A stretch of 64,000 nt of DNA from Methanomassiliicoccaceae archaeon (GCA_003550345.1 PUJZ01000017.1:1-64000); one strand, 5' to 3'; positions 20,236 to 30,994 are shown, counted from the first letter of the stretch. Notes: a model not told the origin generated them from the sequence alone. A program made the numbers and translations.

Positions 20236-20426
20236 CTGCTCCCAGGGGGCACTGGCTTGTCAGGGGTCACGCCGTAGTAGCGTGTCCGGGCCCTCCCGAA
20301 CATGCAGCCTTCGGCGCCGTGCTTGGCGAGATGCTCCTTCTGAGCCTCCATCATTTTCGGGTCTCCCGCCCTGGCCTTCTTGCAGACCGGGCAGAGCTTC
20401 TCGCAGAATATCGGTTTCCATGCCAT
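20232..20426 (-). CDS. small Cys-containing hypothetical protein (FCEKLCPVCKKARAGD)
   Basis: 64 aa; ATGA overlap with the downstream Pcc1-like gene; two CxxC-type pairs. Confidence 0.6.
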   Translation of the reverse strand: MAWKPIFCEKLCPVCKKARAGDPKMMEAQKEHLAKHGAEGCMFGRARTRYYGVTPDKPVPPGSR

Positions 20427-20711
20427 GTTGCTCAGATTAAACGGCGTATAAGATAATACTTTCGCAAGTGGCTGGACGGATGATTGAAGCTACACCCTTG
20501 TAGCCCGGGATCCGGGGATTCCGGTCTCGGGACTCATTTCATAGCGGGAACATACGAAAATGTGATTCCTCATCCCCTGACGTCCAGAGGATCGCCAAAT
20601 AATCTCTTTAGAGGTTATTGATTGGGTCAGAGCATCGCGGTTCGCCTTACTTTATCAGATATGTTTATTTAATGCGTCTTTGTTTGATAATAAGACAAAA
20701 GGAGTGGGGTC

Positions 20712-21149
20712 ATGGTCTATTGCAGCAATTGTGGTAATGAATTGAAGGAGGGGGATAAATTCTGTTCTTCTTGCGGGGAGTCCCCCGCCCTCGGCTCTAC
20801 AGGCTCGAACAAGAGGTCAGGGCCGCAGATCGTTGTAAACGTTCAGAAGAACCCGGGGGTTGCAGCGGTGCTCGGGATTCTTCTAGGGCTTGTCGGCATC
20901 TTCGGAATAGGTCAGATATATGCGGGGAGGTTCCTCAGAGGCCTTTTGTTCCTCTTCCTGGGTTGGGTTTTCATTGCCATCCTGTTCTTCGTTGGAATAT
21001 CTGCTGCCGTGGTCACAGATAGTTTCTTCATACTTTCTCTGGCCTTCCTGTTGCCGTTGTTGTTCTACATATGGCAGGCATATGACGCCTATAAGCTTTC
21101 AAAGAAGTTCAACAAGATAACTTTAGAGACTGGGCGTACCCCGTGGTGA
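20712..21149 (+). CDS. zinc-ribbon plus TM2-like membrane protein
   Basis: 145 aa; MVYCSNCGNELKEGDKFCSSCGE... then AAVLGILLGLVGIFGIGQIYAGRFLRGLLFLFLGW...YIWQAYDAYKLSKKFN (TM2). Confidence 0.85.
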   Translation: MVYCSNCGNELKEGDKFCSSCGESPALGSTGSNKRSGPQIVVNVQKNPGVAAVLGILLGLVGIFGIGQIYAGRFLRGLLFLFLGWVFIAILFFVGISAAVVTDSFFILSLAFLLPLLFYIWQAYDAYKLSKKFNKITLETGRTPW

Positions 21150-21259
21150 TATTGGGATCCGGGATGGGGGACAAGGATGATGTCCCATCTGTCCCACTAA
21201 AACCAATTACCTCATTCTTCTATTTTAACAAAGAACGCATGGGCTGATAGGATGATGGT

Positions 21260-21331
21260 AGTCCCGGGAGGATTCGAACCCCCGTCGCTGGCTCCAAAGG
21301 CCGGCATGATTGACCACTACACCACGGGACT
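21260..21331 (-). tRNA. tRNA-Gln (anticodon TTG)
   Basis: Reverse complement AGTCCCGTGGTGTAGTGGTCAATCATGCCGGCCTTTGGAGCCAGCGACGGGGGTTCGAATCCTCCCGGGACT; acceptor and T-arm fold, anticodon loop CTTTGGA. Confidence 0.9.
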
Positions 21332-21368
21332 GTGCTCTCTTGATTCTGCTTCGAATATATAACGATGG

Positions 21369-22607
21369 TCAGTCGGCTGGCTCGCCGAAGAGGTGGGTGG
21401 GCGCCGCATCGACGATGCGCAGCTTGAGCCGCTCGCCGACGCCCGGCCCCGTCGGGATGACGACGGGGCGGTAGCAGTCGCTGCGGCAGATCATGCTCCC
21501 CTCGCTGCCATGCTCGCTCACCAGGGCATCCAGCTCCTTGCCCACCAGCTCCTTGTTGATGCCCTCCCCCAGGCTCATCCTCAGGGAGCTCATCTCCCGG
21601 GAGCGGGCCTTGCTCACCCTGCCGTGGGGGGCCCCGGGCATGGAGGCGGCCTCGGTGCCGGGCCGGGGGGAGAAACGGGTGACGTTTATGATGTCCGGCC
21701 TCGCCTGCTGGAGCAGCCTCACGCTGGCGCGGTGGTCCTCCTCGGTCTCGCCAGGGAATCCGACGATCACATCGGTGGAGAGGCTGATGCCGGGGAAGGC
21801 CTCCCGCGCCTTCTCCACTGCAAAGATGAAATCCCGGGGCGAATAGCGCCTGCCCATGGCCTTCAGCACGGGGTCGCTGCCGCTCTGCAGCGGCAGGTGC
21901 AGGAAGCGGTATACCCGCCGGTCCTCCATCCGCTGCAGGAGTTCGTCCGCGATCGGCAGGAAATGCTCGGGGTTCATCATGCCGAGGCGGATGCGGTGCT
22001 CGCCCTCGTGCTTCAGGAGCGCATCGAGCAGCGAGGGGAGGTCCGAGCCGATGTCGAGGCCGTAGCAGCCGTTGTCCTGTGAGGTGAGAAGGACCTCCTT
22101 CGCCCCCCGGCCGATGGCCTCGAGGAATCTCTCCTCGATGTCCTCGACGGGCACGCTGCGCAGCCCGCCGCGGGCGAAGCGGGTGATGCAGTAGCTGCAG
22201 GCGCCCCGGCAGCCCTGGGCGATGGGGATGATCGCCGGCCCGGGCGGAAGCGGGCGCTGCGGCGGCCCGCCGTCGCCGTAGCGGGAGCGCAGCCTCTCCG
22301 AGAATGACGGATACTCCTGAGGGGCAACGATGATCGACTCCGGCGACGCCGCCGCCAACGAGGGCGCCTGCACCTTGGCCATGCAGCCGGTGAGCACCAC
22401 CTCCTTGCCCTGGGAGCGCAGCTCCCGCAGGCGTCTGAGCATTCGCAGCTCGGTGGTCTCCACCACCGTGCAGGTGTTGAGCACGACGAGCTCGGCGTCA
22501 TCGGCCGAGGCCTGAGGGGAATGCCCCGACGCCGCCATCCGGCGCGAGAGCTCCCCGCCCTCGCCCTGGTTCATGGTGCAGCCGTACGATTCGACGTAGA
22601 ACTTCAT
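21369..22607 (-). CDS. tRNA-N6-threonylcarbamoyladenosine 2-methylthiotransferase (e-MtaB/CDKAL1 type, radical SAM)
   Basis: KFYVESYGCTMNQGEGGELSRRMAASGHSP...GCRGACSYCITRFARGGLRSVP...TDVIVGFPGETEEDH plus C-terminal TRAM-like domain. Confidence 0.93.
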   Translation of the reverse strand: MKFYVESYGCTMNQGEGGELSRRMAASGHSPQASADDAELVVLNTCTVVETTELRMLRRLRELRSQGKEVVLTGCMAKVQAPSLAAASPESIIVAPQEYPSFSERLRSRYGDGGPPQRPLPPGPAIIPIAQGCRGACSYCITRFARGGLRSVPVEDIEERFLEAIGRGAKEVLLTSQDNGCYGLDIGSDLPSLLDALLKHEGEHRIRLGMMNPEHFLPIADELLQRMEDRRVYRFLHLPLQSGSDPVLKAMGRRYSPRDFIFAVEKAREAFPGISLSTDVIVGFPGETEEDHRASVRLLQQARPDIINVTRFSPRPGTEAASMPGAPHGRVSKARSREMSSLRMSLGEGINKELVGKELDALVSEHGSEGSMICRSDCYRPVVIPTGPGVGERLKLRIVDAAPTHLFGEPAD

Positions 22608-22620
22608 CGCAGCCCGGAGG

Positions 22621-23250
22621 TCACTCGGTGACCGGGTCCTGGGTGACCATGCCGTAGGCGGTGCTGCCCGAAATCTTGGTCACCTTGACCCTCACCCTGG
22701 TGCCCTTGACGGCCCCAGGTACGAATATGACGCGGTTGTTGAACTTGGCCACGCCGTCGCCCTTCTTGCCCACGTCGTGGATGAAGAGCTCGTACACGCC
22801 GCCCTCGCGGAGCTGTTTGGAGAGGTCGGACTTGATGGTCCTCCGGACGTGCACCGGGCGGTGGGCGCCGCAGGCGTCGCATTCCAGCGTCAGGACCCTG
22901 CCGTCCTTCACCATGCGGGTGTCGGGGCGGCCGCACTCCGAGCAGACGACGAAGGTGTCAGCGTAGTTCTCGATGCGCTCCATCAGCTGGTTGGCGCCGA
23001 GCTTGGCCTTGAAGACCGCCCTCCTGCCCTCGAGGTTTCCGGGGGTGCCCATCTCGCGCAGCAGGAACTGGAGCATGTGCTCCGGGTCCCGGCGCAGGGC
23101 GTCGGTGATGTCCGCGAAATTCCTCAGGACGGTGATCTTACCCTCCTGGAGGATGTCGGGCTCGGGGATGTTGAACCTCTCGTGCTTCTCGATGGTCTCG
23201 GGAAGCGTCTCCTTGGCCCTGTCCAACAGCTCCAGGTAATCGTCTGACAT
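22621..23250 (-). CDS. translation initiation factor aIF-2 beta with C-terminal TRAM domain
   Basis: Core: EGKITVLRNFADITDALRRDPEHMLQFLLREMGTPGNLEGRRAVFKAK...VVCSECGRPDTRMVKDGRVLTLECDACGA; tail: ELFIHDVGKKGDGVAKFNNRVIFVPGAVKGTRVRVKVTKISGSTAYGMV (TRAM). Confidence 0.93.
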   Translation of the reverse strand: MSDDYLELLDRAKETLPETIEKHERFNIPEPDILQEGKITVLRNFADITDALRRDPEHMLQFLLREMGTPGNLEGRRAVFKAKLGANQLMERIENYADTFVVCSECGRPDTRMVKDGRVLTLECDACGAHRPVHVRRTIKSDLSKQLREGGVYELFIHDVGKKGDGVAKFNNRVIFVPGAVKGTRVRVKVTKISGSTAYGMVTQDPVTE

Positions 23251-23295
23251 GATATCGGGGCTCGATTATGGGTAAGGGTTATAAAAGGTTTGGCT

Positions 23296-24915
23296 TCACT
23301 CGATTCTGGACTGCTTCTTCCTCTGGACGGCCGCCTGCACCAGGCCGGAGTGGACGGCCGCCGGCCTTCCCGGCCGCGATTTGAACTCGGGGTGGAACTG
23401 GGAGGCCATGAAGAAGGGGTGGCCGTCGAGCTCGCCGATCTCCATGCGACGCCCCTCCTCGCAACGCCCGCTGAAGCGCCAGCCCGCCCGCTCGAACTGC
23501 TCTATGTACTCCGGATTCACCTCGAAGCGGTGCCTGTGCCTCTCCCAGGCCTCCGTCGAACCGTAGAGGGAATGGGCCTTGGAGCCCTCCCTGATCATGA
23601 CCTTCATGGACCCCAGCCGCATGGTGGCGCCCATGGAGTTCAGCTCGCGCTGCTCCGGCATCAGGTCTATCACCGGGTGGGGGGCGCAGGGGTCGAACTC
23701 GGTGCTGTTGGCCCCTTCCAGGCCGATGAGGCCGCGGGCGACCTCTATGGTCGCGACCTGGAAGCCGAGGCAGACGCCGGCGAAGGGGACCCCCTGCTCG
23801 CGGGCGTAGCGGGCGGCGGCGACCTTGCCCTCCACCCCGCGGGTGCCGAAGCCGCCGGGGACCAGTATCCCGTCGGCCTTGCCCAGCACCGCCTCCGGCC
23901 CCTCGGTGAGGAGCCGGTCGCTGTCCACGAACAGCACGTTCACGCCGCAGTCCTCCTGGGCGCCGGCGTGGGCCAGGGCCTCCAGGTGGCTGAGGTAGGA
24001 GTCGGCCAGGTCGGTGTACTTGCCCACCAGGGCGATGTCGACCGTCATGCCGGGCGACAGGACGCTCTGCAGGAAGCCCTGCCACACCGACATGTCCATC
24101 GCCTTGGTGAGGGGCCTGAGCCGCATCTTGTCGATTATCAGCTCGGAGACGCCCTGCCTCTCCAGGACCATCGGCACCTCGTATATCGAGCGGGCGTCCG
24201 GGGCGGAGATCACGGCCTCCTTGGAGACGTCGCAGAACATCGATATCTTCGATTTTATCCCGTCGTCCAGCTCCACCGAGGACCTCCCCACGATGAGGTC
24301 GGGCTTGATGCCCAGGGCCATCAGCTCCTTCACCGAGTGCTGGGTGGGCTTGGTCTTCTGCTCCCCCACCGACCCCAGTATGGGTATGAGGGTGGTGTGC
24401 AGGAATATGCAGTTCTCCCTGCCCACCTCCACCGACAGCTGCCTGACGGCCTCCAGGAATGGCATGGACTCGATGTCGCCCACCGTCCCTCCCATCTCGA
24501 CGATGGTGAGGTCGGCGCTGTTGGAGCGGGCGATGCGGGTTATCCTCTCCTTGATCTCGTTGGTGACATGGGGGATGATCTGCACCGTCTTGCCGAGGTA
24601 GTCGCCGCGGCGCTCCTTCTCTATCACGGCCTGATACACCTTTCCGGTGGTGATGTTGTGCTCGCTGCTGATCGATATGTCCAGGAATCGCTCGTAGTTG
24701 CCGAGGTCGAGGTCCACCTCGCCGCCGTCATCGAGCACGTAGACCTCCCCGTGCTCGAAGGGGTTCATGGTCCCGGCGTCGATGTTCAGGTAAGGGTCGA
24801 TCTTGATGGCGGAGACCTTCAGGCCCCTGCACATGAGCAGCTTTCCTATCGAAGAAGCGGTGATGCCCTTCCCCAGGCCGGAGAGGACTCCTCCCGTGAC
24901 GAAAATGAACTTCAT
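23296..24915 (-). CDS. pyrG: CTP synthase
   Basis: Start at 24915: [77 protein letters not shown]; glutaminase GVCLGFQ. Confidence 0.97.
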   Translation of the reverse strand: MKFIFVTGGVLSGLGKGITASSIGKLLMCRGLKVSAIKIDPYLNIDAGTMNPFEHGEVYVLDDGGEVDLDLGNYERFLDISISSEHNITTGKVYQAVIEKERRGDYLGKTVQIIPHVTNEIKERITRIARSNSADLTIVEMGGTVGDIESMPFLEAVRQLSVEVGRENCIFLHTTLIPILGSVGEQKTKPTQHSVKELMALGIKPDLIVGRSSVELDDGIKSKISMFCDVSKEAVISAPDARSIYEVPMVLERQGVSELIIDKMRLRPLTKAMDMSVWQGFLQSVLSPGMTVDIALVGKYTDLADSYLSHLEALAHAGAQEDCGVNVLFVDSDRLLTEGPEAVLGKADGILVPGGFGTRGVEGKVAAARYAREQGVPFAGVCLGFQVATIEVARGLIGLEGANSTEFDPCAPHPVIDLMPEQRELNSMGATMRLGSMKVMIREGSKAHSLYGSTEAWERHRHRFEVNPEYIEQFERAGWRFSGRCEEGRRMEIGELDGHPFFMASQFHPEFKSRPGRPAAVHSGLVQAAVQRKKQSRIE

Positions 24916-24967
24916 GTCCTCACGGGAACAGAAGATGGCCTGGATTGTATTTATTTGTTCTTGGCCG

Positions 24968-26023
24968 TCAGAGGAGCTCGTCGTTGCGCGGGTAGCTGCC
25001 GAGGACGCGGAGGAAGACGCAGCCCTCTGCCAGCTCGGAGAGGGCGCGCGACACGTCATCATCCTGCATGTGGCCCTCCATGTCGACGAAGAATATGTAG
25101 TCCCAGTTCCGCATCCGCGACGGCCTGCTCTGGATCATGGTGAGGTTTATATCCTCTTTCTTGAAGGAATGGAGGGCGTCGTAGAGGGCGCCGGCGCGGT
25201 CGCGGAGGGCGAAGCATATCGACGTCTTGTCGTCGCCGGTGGGCGGCGGGGAGTCGCGGGCGAGGACCAAGAATCTAGTGCTGTTGTCCGGATTGTCCTC
25301 GATGGACTCCCGCAATATGGGAAGGCCGTAGAGCTCCGATGCCATGCGCGAGGCGATGGCGGCGTTGCCGTCCGCCTTGGCCTTGGCGGCGGCGTCGGCG
25401 GTGCTCTTCACCTCACGGAGCTCGGCGTGGGGCAGGCGCTCCGAGATCCACTCGCGGCACTGGCCGAAGACCTGGGGATGGGAGTAGACGGCGCTGACCT
25501 CCTCAATGGGGGCCTCGGACATCAGGCAGTGGCTGATGCGGAGGTTTATCTCGGCGCAGATCTGGACCGAGGATTGGACCAGGAGGTCGAGGGTGTAGGT
25601 GACCGCCCCTTCGGTGGAGTTCTCCACCGGCACCACGCTGAACGAGGAGCGCCCTGACTCCACGTCGCGGAAGACCGAGGGTATGCTGTCGCAGGAGACC
25701 ATGCGGGCGGCGGAGCCGAAACGGCGGAACGCCGCCTGGTGGGTGAAGGACGCCTCCGGCCCCAGATAGGATACCTCCACATCGGCCACTAAGCGGCGGA
25801 GGATGGAGAGCAGCTCGCGGAAGACTGCGGCGGCGTCCTCGTCCCGCAACGGCCCAGGGTTGTCCGCCAGCAGCTCCCGGAGCATGCGCTCCTCCTGGGA
25901 CATCAGGTCGGCCCTCCCCTCCGCATGGGCGCCGGCCAGGAGCTCGGCGCGGCGGTTGAGGAGGGCCAGTATCTGACGGTCTATCTCCTTGCTCCCTTCG
26001 GGAGCGTCCGCCCCTCGGCCCAT
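24968..26023 (-). CDS. pheA: chorismate mutase / prephenate dehydratase (P-protein) with ACT domain
   Basis: N-terminal [22 protein letters not shown]; then [20 protein letters not shown]...[19 protein letters not shown]...[15 protein letters not shown] and [22 protein letters not shown]. Confidence 0.94.
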   Translation of the reverse strand: MGRGADAPEGSKEIDRQILALLNRRAELLAGAHAEGRADLMSQEERMLRELLADNPGPLRDEDAAAVFRELLSILRRLVADVEVSYLGPEASFTHQAAFRRFGSAARMVSCDSIPSVFRDVESGRSSFSVVPVENSTEGAVTYTLDLLVQSSVQICAEINLRISHCLMSEAPIEEVSAVYSHPQVFGQCREWISERLPHAELREVKSTADAAAKAKADGNAAIASRMASELYGLPILRESIEDNPDNSTRFLVLARDSPPPTGDDKTSICFALRDRAGALYDALHSFKKEDINLTMIQSRPSRMRNWDYIFFVDMEGHMQDDDVSRALSELAEGCVFLRVLGSYPRNDELL

Positions 26024-26178
26024 GCTGCGGGAATAGGCGCTGCGATGAAATAAACATTGGTCTCAGAAAAACGCTGAAATTTATTGGAAGATGACGTTCG
26101 ATGCTGATTTGGTGCCTGGTGTCCCTGCACAGGAATTGTCCGGGAAATCATTTACGACTTCCTTGCAATACTGGTTGT

Positions 26179-26219
26179 GAGGGGGGCCGAAGCCCCCCTC
26201 GGGAAGACTGAGTCTTCCC
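26179..26219 (-). terminator. two tandem hairpins immediately 3' of 16S rRNA (UUCG-capped 9-bp stem plus 8-bp stem)
   Basis: Minus strand: GGGAAGAC-tca-GTCTTCCC then GAGGGGGGC-ttcg-GCCCCCCTC; both perfect inverted repeats. Could be a processing or termination element. Confidence 0.6.
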
Positions 26220-26222
26220 AGC

Positions 26223-27690
<1,468 letters not shown>

Positions 27691-27937
27691 GTCAAATCCT
27701 TTTGACATTATTATACGTCTAGGATGAAGGAAACTTGGCAGGTACACCAGGTTTCACCTATGGTTGTGTCCCGTCTTACGACGACACAATTAATGGTACA
27801 GCATCGAACGTCAGAAACAAGAGGGCACGCCGATGAGGCGGAGATCTTGCTTCTCCATACATCTTCCGCGTCCAGATGCCGGCATTCCCCGGTGCTCCGG
27901 GGCGCTTCGCATTTGACGCATTCCCTCGAACATCGAT

Positions 27938-27957
27938 GTTATATTTAACCGTTTCGA
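27938..27957 (-). promoter_or_regulatory. 16S rRNA proximal promoter (BRE + TATA)
   Basis: Minus: CGAAACGGTTAAATATAACATC. Confidence 0.55.
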
Positions 27958-28004
27958 GGGCGCCCTTCCCGCTCCGGGAAGTGCAATTCTAAGTCTCCTC
28001 ATCT

Positions 28005-28022
28005 CTATATAAACGTTTCCTG
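28005..28022 (-). promoter_or_regulatory. 16S rRNA distal promoter (BRE + TATA)
   Basis: Minus: AGGAAACGTTTATATAGAG; same BRE-spacing-TATA layout as the proximal element. Confidence 0.55.
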
Positions 28023-28135
28023 ATGCGCTGGAAAATGGTAGCTGCGCCTCCGCGGCGAAGGCCCCGGAGGCGGGGTGCAATTTAATTCCATCGTATACAA
28101 AGATTTAATTACAGCTTCCCTTTTTCAACAATGCT

Positions 28136-28222
28136 GCGGAGATAGCCCAGCCTGGTAAGGCGATAGACTGCTAATCTATTGTCCGTAAGGACACGGGGGT
28201 TCAAATCCCCCTCTCCGCGCCA
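28136..28222 (+). tRNA. tRNA-Ser (anticodon GCT), long variable arm, CCA encoded
   Basis: GCGGAGATAGCCCAGCCTGGTAAGGCGATAGACTGCTAATCTATTGTCCGTAAGGACACGGGGGTTCAAATCCCCCTCTCCGCGCCA; discriminator G. Confidence 0.95.
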
Positions 28223-28278
28223 TCCCATCATCCCCTGCGAGAAAATCTGTATAAGCGGGGTAGTCGCTCTTTAGCAGC

Positions 28279-29124
28279 ATGGCGGGCATGCGGGAGAGCG
28301 CTTTTTTCGTCACCTTGTTCCTCATCGTGAACGCCGCCGCCGCAATGGTCGCGTCCCTGATACCCGAGGGGGCCCAGGCCTTCGAGGACCCCGGGGACCC
28401 CGCCAACACCCTGATCTACCTGGCGCTCTTCGCCGTAGCGACCGCCCTGGTCCTGCTGCTAATCGTCATGAGGAGGGACTTCTTCCTGAGGGCCGTCATG
28501 GCGGCCGCGATGCTGGTGGCGGTCACCGCCACCCTCTTCATACCCCTGTACGCGTTCACCGGGGCCTTCATCCCGGCCCTGGCGGCCTCGGGCGGAGGCG
28601 CCTTGGCGCTGGTTGGCGGCTCTTTCCTTTCAAGATCGGTTGCCGTCAGGAACCTGGCCGCCCTGGTGCTCTGCGCGGGCGCGGCGGCGCTCATTGGAGC
28701 GTCTCTCTCGCCGCTCCCGGCGGCGATGCTGCTGGTTCTGCTGGCCGCATACGATTATTGGGCGGTGAGAGGGAGCGGGCACATGATGAGGCTGGCGGAG
28801 GGCGTCGGCGCCTCCCGTCTGCCGCTGATGCTCGTGCTGCCATCCGATGACGAGGCCTACACCGACACCATCATGGGGCTGGGTGACATAGCGGTCCCGG
28901 GCCTTCTCACCGTGTCCGCCTATTACCATCTGTCCGGGGCAGCGGGTCACTTCGCCTGGTCCCATGCGGCGGTGGCGGCGGCGGTGGCGGCCGGAGGCGC
29001 CCTGGGGGCCCTCATGCTGATGAGGAGCTTGGGGGATGAGCCGGCCCCAGGCCTGCCGTGGATCAACGGCGGAGCGTTGCTGGGTCTGCTGGCCTCATAC
29101 CCGCTGCTATTCCCTTTGCTCTGA
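28279..29124 (+). CDS. presenilin-like A22-family intramembrane aspartyl protease
   Basis: 281 aa polytopic; LLAAYDYWAVRGSGHMMRLAEGV (YD motif) and TIMGLGDIAVPGLLTVSAYYH (GxGD motif), then PAPGLPWINGGALLG in the PAL-motif position. Confidence 0.85.
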   Translation: MAGMRESAFFVTLFLIVNAAAAMVASLIPEGAQAFEDPGDPANTLIYLALFAVATALVLLLIVMRRDFFLRAVMAAAMLVAVTATLFIPLYAFTGAFIPALAASGGGALALVGGSFLSRSVAVRNLAALVLCAGAAALIGASLSPLPAAMLLVLLAAYDYWAVRGSGHMMRLAEGVGASRLPLMLVLPSDDEAYTDTIMGLGDIAVPGLLTVSAYYHLSGAAGHFAWSHAAVAAAVAAGGALGALMLMRSLGDEPAPGLPWINGGALLGLLASYPLLFPLL

Positions 29125-29167
29125 GATTGAAAGTTTAATGTATCACCAAGGGATATCCGAAAGGGCC

Positions 29168-29809
29168 ATGAGGTTCTTAGTCATCTCAGACATACACGCC
29201 AAGAAGGCGGCCCTTAAGGACGCCAAGGAGCGGATAGAGCGCCATGGGGCGGATGCGGTCCTCATCCTCGGGGACATCACCCATTTCGGCCCTGCCGATT
29301 GGGCGGCCGAGTTCATCTCGTCCCTGGGAACGGACGTGTATGCCATACCGGGCAACTGCGACCCCCCGGAGATATTGGAGGCCATATCGTCGGCGGGCGT
29401 TTCCCTTCACGGCGTCTCCATGGAGATAGGCGGCATCAAGTTCGCCGGCCTGGGCGGCTCCAACCCCACCATATTCGACACCCCGTTCGAGCTGGACGAG
29501 GATGTCATCAGGGAGATGCTGGACCCCATCGCCGAGGACGCCATGGTGCTGATGCTGCACACCCCTCCCTACGGCAGGAACGACGAGATACCCTCCGGCA
29601 TAAGCGTGGGGAGCCATTCCATCAGGGAGCTGGTGGACAAGCACCGCCCGCTGCTCGTTCTGGCGGGCCATGTGCACGAGGCCCGCGGCGTCACCGAGGA
29701 GGACGGCATCATATTCATGAACCCTGGAGCGGCCAGGGACGGCTACGCCGCCATTCTGGACATCGATGACGAGGACATCTCCATCAATCTCCTCGGGCCT
29801 CAGGACTGA
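29168..29809 (+). CDS. metallophosphoesterase
   Basis: MRFLVISDIHAKKAALKDAKE...DAVLILGDITHFG...YAIPGNCDPPE...LVLAGHVHEARG; start at 29168. Confidence 0.92.
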   Translation: MRFLVISDIHAKKAALKDAKERIERHGADAVLILGDITHFGPADWAAEFISSLGTDVYAIPGNCDPPEILEAISSAGVSLHGVSMEIGGIKFAGLGGSNPTIFDTPFELDEDVIREMLDPIAEDAMVLMLHTPPYGRNDEIPSGISVGSHSIRELVDKHRPLLVLAGHVHEARGVTEEDGIIFMNPGAARDGYAAILDIDDEDISINLLGPQD

Positions 29810-29925
29810 GGCCCCCTGCTGGCGGCGCCCCGCCCGGTGCGCGGGGCACTGGGTGTCACCGCCGGAGCCGCTGCGCAAGGCAAACTGTTTTATACATCAC
29901 TATAATTAGCACTGCAGGAATAGAC

Positions 29926-30306
29926 ATGGCACTTTGGCAGGGTAAGTCTAAGAGGAAGCCGTCCGGCGGACGTATGAAGCTCAGCCGTGGCAAGAGGAAG
30001 TTCGAGATCGGCAGGGAGAAGCAGTACACCAAGGTCGGCCCTCAGAGCCTGAAGAAGTATCGCACCAAGGGTGCCAACAGCAAGATCAGGATGCTCTCAG
30101 GGGATGTGGCCAACGTCATGGACCGCAAGACCAACGAGGTCACGCGGGCCAAGATCATCAGTGTCAAGAGCAACCCCGCCAACCCCAACTACGTCCAGCG
30201 CAACATCATCAACAAGGGCACCACCATCGTGACCGAGGTGGGCGATGCGGTGGTGACCTCGAGGCCGGGGCAGAAGGGCTCCATCGACGCTGTGCTCGTC
30301 GAGTGA
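29926..30306 (+). CDS. rps8e: 30S ribosomal protein S8e
   Basis: MALWQGKSKRKPSGGRMKLSRGKRKFEIGREKQYTKVG...NIINKGTTIVTEVGDAVVTSRPGQKGSIDAVLVE. Confidence 0.97.
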   Translation: MALWQGKSKRKPSGGRMKLSRGKRKFEIGREKQYTKVGPQSLKKYRTKGANSKIRMLSGDVANVMDRKTNEVTRAKIISVKSNPANPNYVQRNIINKGTTIVTEVGDAVVTSRPGQKGSIDAVLVE

Positions 30307-30331
30307 GGCCCGTTTTTTCCGAGCCCGTGAA

Positions 30332-30622
30332 ATGAGCTACGACGAGGACACCGCCTGGAGCGTATGGCCGGAATACTTCGACAAATCGAGGTCCCGCGCC
30401 GAGGGGCGGAAGGTCAATCGCCGGCTCGCTGTCCACAGCCCTACATTGGAGGGCCTCGAGAAGGCCGTCCGCGCCCTGGGGCTGGAATACAGGGTGGAGA
30501 GCGGCAAGCTCTATCCCGCCAACTGGCCCCATTCCGAGGGAAGGATAAGGGTGGAAAGGTCCCTGGCCAAGACCGAGCTTCTGCGTAAGCTGGGGCGCGA
30601 GCTCGTCGCTCAGCGGTCCTGA
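30332..30622 (+). CDS. srp19: signal recognition particle subunit SRP19
   Basis: WSVWPEYFDKSRSRAEGRKVNRRLAVHSPTLEGLEKAVRALGLEYRVESGKLYPANWPHSEGRIRV. Confidence 0.93.
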   Translation: MSYDEDTAWSVWPEYFDKSRSRAEGRKVNRRLAVHSPTLEGLEKAVRALGLEYRVESGKLYPANWPHSEGRIRVERSLAKTELLRKLGRELVAQRS

Positions 30623-30900
30623 GGCGTCTCCACCTCTTCCACTAGCGTCTTGCCCGCCGACACCGAATCGATGGAATGGACGACCGCGCCGCCCTCGGCG
30701 ATGACGTCCGACACCGAATCGTAGTCGATCATGTTGCCCTCGATGGTTATCTTGATCTTCTGGGTCTCCTGGTCGACCTCTGAAACGGTGCAGTTGACCC
30801 CCAGCACCCCCGTCGCCACCGAAAGCTTCTGCGCCATTTCGATGATGGAGGGGTGATGGGGCTTCAGAACATCCAATACTAGCCTTCGGATCTCACTCAC
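30610..30900 (-). CDS. DUF211 family protein
   Basis: RRLVLDVLKPHHPSIIEMAQKLSVATGVLGVNCTVSEVDQETQKIKITIEGNMIDYDSVSDVIAEGGAVVHSIDSVSAGK. Confidence 0.9.
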   Translation of the reverse strand: MSEIRRLVLDVLKPHHPSIIEMAQKLSVATGVLGVNCTVSEVDQETQKIKITIEGNMIDYDSVSDVIAEGGAVVHSIDSVSAGKTLVEEVETPQDR

Positions 30901-30994
30901 CTCAGATTCCTCTGACTTTGAATGCCCTTGGTTCTATATATTATTGTCCTGGACTGCGAAAAGGCTTAAAAAAGCAGGCGCCCTTAGATTGGGC

